Source of the DNA: Kiritimatiellia bacterium
Lineage (GTDB): Bacteria > Verrucomicrobiota > Kiritimatiellia > RFP12 > UBA1067
Assembly (NCBI GenBank): GCA_017508315.1
Contig: JAFVZE010000064.1
Span: 1 to 8,747, forward strand
DNA: 8,747 nt
Reading direction: 5' to 3'
The notes below the pieces were generated by a model that saw nothing but the letters and a program-made list of their open reading frames with translations, made no database searches and had not been told where the DNA came from. The position numbers and the translations under genes were made by a program. Of the stretch, positions 7,044 through 8,747 are shown one piece after another; position 1 is the stretch's first letter; the number at the start of each line of letters is the position of its first letter.

Positions 7044-8747
7044 TCACCTGACGATCAGGCGCAGGCCGCTGGGGTGGACCGCCCGGACGGTGGTCCCGTT
7101 CACCCTGACGGTCCACCCTTCCGGAAGACCGCCGACGGAAAGATTTCCGCCCCCCTCGACGGCCGACGCCCGCAGAAGCACGAAGTTGCGTTTAACCGCC
7201 TCGTCATCGACCCCCTTGAGCGTGACGGTGCTCCCGGGAGCGAACGTCACCGTGCCGTCGACCGTCAGCGGCGCGCCCTGTCCGGCCGTATAAGAAATCC
7301 CGCCCGCCGTGAAGCCTTGCGCGACTTTCAGCGTTCCCGCGCCGCCGATCTTCTGCCCCGCGGCGAGCGTCCAGCCGGAAATGGCCGTCAGATCGAGAAC
7401 GCCGTCCTCCACCGTGATGTCGCCGGTAAAGCTGTGCGCCGCCGCCGTGAGTTTCAGCGTGCCGGCTCCTTTCTTCACGAGACCGCCGTCTTTCGCGGCC
7501 TCCCCGCCGTGCGCGAGAGCGGCGGGAAACGTCATCGCATGACGGGTCTCCAGAACCGCACCGCCCTCGAGAACGGTGCAGTCGGACGCGGCGGGAATCC
7601 AAGAACTTGTCTCCCATTTCGACCTGAGCGTACCGCCGTTGAACTGGAACACGGGCACGCCCTGGGTCACGCGGCCCAAGGTCAAGGTGCCGCCGTTGAG
7701 CGCGAACACGCTCTCGCCCGCGGTGTAGCACTTGACCGTATCGATCAGCACCGAGGATACGCCGGAAAGCGTGATCGACGCTTTAGAGCCGGTCCCCTGT
7801 GCCATCAGGAATGTCGAATTCGTGCAGATCAGCGCCGTCGAATCATGGAACGCCAGATGAAGCTGGGCTTGGCCCTTCTCGTGCTTCAACTCTTTCGCCT
7901 GAAGGCGAAAGAGGGGCGAATTCGTCACGAAAAACGATGCGCTGGCACCGGCCGCATTCGGCATCCATACGGTATCGTCCCTTGCCACATCGAAGGTCGC
8001 GCCGTTGCAGACGACGACATGCTGCCGGCGCTTCCCCGCATCAAAGTACGCACTTGCCGTATTCACATAATGCGTGTTGTCAAAGACGGTTTCCGCATAG
8101 CCGTTTGTGTTGCCGGAATTATACACGATCGCGAGCGTGTAAGCCCGCACGCCGGGAATATCTTTATACACGATCGATCCGACAGAACCATATCCGTCGG
8201 CGATGCGATAGCCGGAAGGATGCGACACATCCGCCCACTCGAGGCCGTCAAACACAAGACGGCCGACAGCATTCGACCCTTTCCCGATATAGCAGTAATT
8301 GGAGAGTTTAACTTTCGTTCCAGGTCCGAAAACGACTTCACCGCGACTCTCGTTCGCATAAGCGATCTCAAGCTGGTTGTTCAGACTGATTGTGGAATCG
8401 ACCGCGCGGACAACACCTGCAGATCCTGCAACGTTTCCGACATACACCTGATATTTGTTCGTCCAAAACGATCCCGACAGATCCAGTTCACCGCAGGCGC
8501 CATTGGCGCCGCCCAGATAGGTTTTCTCCCCGAAATCCAAAACGGAATTGGTGACGGCAAGCGTACCGACGCCGCCGGCCGACTCTCCCGGATAAAGAGC
8601 CCCTGTACTTCCGCTGGTGAACACACTGCCGATCAAAGCGATCGATCCGTTGCTCGGACGCAAGTATCCGCCCGTTATCCGGCAGTCGTCAAAGATGCCG
8701 CACCCGCCATTCGCCGTCGAAATTATCCCGGACGACTTGAACGACGA
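7044..8747 (-). CDS. Autotransporter-associated beta-strand repeat surface protein (5' end outside window)
   Basis: The frame is open from the window edge to the TGA at 7046-7044 (567 residues seen). It continues upstream through 8664-8747 without a stop, so a TTG at 8663 is not taken as the start. The protein is rich in Gly, Ser, Thr and Ala with alternating beta-strand patterns. Near the C-terminus is a PATR-type motif (autotransporter-associated beta strand repeat, Pfam PF12951-like): GGLVKKGAGTLKLT, then HSFTGDITVEDGVLDL, at roughly 7390-7490. Degenerate repeats of about 25 residues occupy 8235-8600. No 12-strand outer-membrane barrel follows; the protein ends about 110 residues after the motif with LPEGWTV and PSGLRLIVR, so it is not a classical autotransporter. 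Such proteins are abundant in Verrucomicrobiota and Kiritimatiellota, where they are presumed to be exported and surface-associated; the function is unknown. It would be the first gene seen in the apparent operon, 20 bases before the GH101-like gene, and could bind glycan or form a surface layer. Confidence 0.85.
   Translation of the reverse strand, partial: SSFKSSGIISTANGGCGIFDDCRITGGYLRPSNGSIALIGSVFTSGSTGALYPGESAGGVGTLAVTNSVLDFGEKTYLGGANGACGELDLSGSFWTNKYQVYVGNVAGSAGVVRAVDSTISLNNQLEIAYANESRGEVVFGPGTKVKLSNYCYIGKGSNAVGRLVFDGLEWADVSHPSGYRIADGYGSVGSIVYKDIPGVRAYTLAIVYNSGNTNGYAETVFDNTHYVNTASAYFDAGKRRQHVVVCNGATFDVARDDTVWMPNAAGASASFFVTNSPLFRLQAKELKHEKGQAQLHLAFHDSTALICTNSTFLMAQGTGSKASITLSGVSSVLIDTVKCYTAGESVFALNGGTLTLGRVTQGVPVFQFNGGTLRSKWETSSWIPAASDCTVLEGGAVLETRHAMTFPAALAHGGEAAKDGGLVKKGAGTLKLTAAAHSFTGDITVEDGVLDLTAISGWTLAAGQKIGGAGTLKVAQGFTAGGISYTAGQGAPLTVDGTVTFAPGSTVTLKGVDDEAVKRNFVLLRASAVEGGGNLSVGGLPEGWTVRVNGTTVRAVHPSGLRLIVR
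7890..7913. repeat. Perfect 10-bp inverted repeat inside the beta-strand protein gene
   Basis: CTCTTTCGCC (7890-7899), a four-base loop TGAA, then the exact complement GGCGAAAGAG (7904-7913). In the gene this encodes PLFRLQAKE. No T tract follows in the transcript, so it is not a standard terminator. It could fold strongly in mRNA or be a small inserted palindrome. Confidence 0.7.
8235..8600 (-). repeat. About five degenerate 20-26-residue coding repeats
   Basis: Within the beta-strand protein, successive units begin ALYPGESAGGVG, TYLGGANGACG, VYVGNVAGSAG, LEIAYANESRG and CYIGKGSNAVG. Each has a short strand, a Gly/Ala/Ser-rich turn ending in Gly, then another strand. The spacing is about 25 residues, with the last unit shorter. 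The DNA is diverged, so this is an old protein-level repeat, consistent with stacked coils of a beta-solenoid. Confidence 0.6.

Noticed and set aside
7047..7059. A small hairpin CCTGA-CGA-TCAGG at the end of the beta-strand gene
   Set aside because: It has only five pairs and no T tract. It is too weak to call a terminator between tightly spaced co-oriented genes.
7204..7731. A 175-codon minus-strand frame, very Arg-rich
   Set aside because: It is an out-of-frame reading of the Gly/Ala-rich beta-strand protein; the main frame has the PATR motif.
8119..8176. The 13-base direct repeat TTATACACGATCG at 8119-8131 and 8164-8176
   Set aside because: Both copies encode similar short strands (IVY) in the repeat protein. 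It is best explained by protein-level repetition, with no sign of a mobile element or array.

Overview
All genes in this window read leftwards, on the minus strand. The content suggests an uncultured gut-type bacterium of the Verrucomicrobiota/Kiritimatiellota kind. This is inferred from an autotransporter-associated beta-strand repeat protein, a twin-arginine MBL hydrolase and large multidomain secreted glycosidases side by side. No rRNA or marker gene is present, so the taxonomy is only suggestive.

Layout in transcription order, from high to low coordinates. (1) 8747-7044: the 3' part of a secreted beta-strand repeat protein; its start lies outside the window. (2) 7023-4354: an exported 889-aa protein with a beta-propeller-like N-terminal region, a broken SGNH-hydrolase-like insert and a GH101-like (endo-alpha-N-acetylgalactosaminidase family) catalytic domain. 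(3) 4329-3319: a Tat-exported metallo-beta-lactamase-fold hydrolase with UlaG-like metal ligands. (4) 3317-240: a 1025-aa chimera of a GH36 alpha-galactosidase-type TIM barrel and a right-handed parallel beta-helix. The gaps are 20, 24 and 1 bp, so genes 1-4 look like one operon. (5) 223-165: a candidate intrinsic terminator. (6) 159-1: the YADD-containing part of a group II intron-type reverse transcriptase, lacking its N-terminal half and running off the window edge.

The working idea is a host- or plant-glycan degradation cluster. The GH101-like enzyme would act on O-linked GalNAc-containing glycans, the GH36 domain would remove alpha-galactosyl or alpha-GalNAc caps, and the beta-helix and beta-strand proteins would bind polymer or stay at the cell surface. 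The MBL enzyme may process a sugar lactone or ester. Substrates are inferred from family membership and context, not shown.

The most unusual features are the two chimeric proteins. GH36 appears cut within its C-terminal beta domain and joined to a beta-helix. The GH101-like protein carries an SGNH segment lacking its catalytic blocks. The truncated reverse transcriptase directly behind a terminator-like hairpin is also notable. No RNA gene, CRISPR array or complete mobile element was found.
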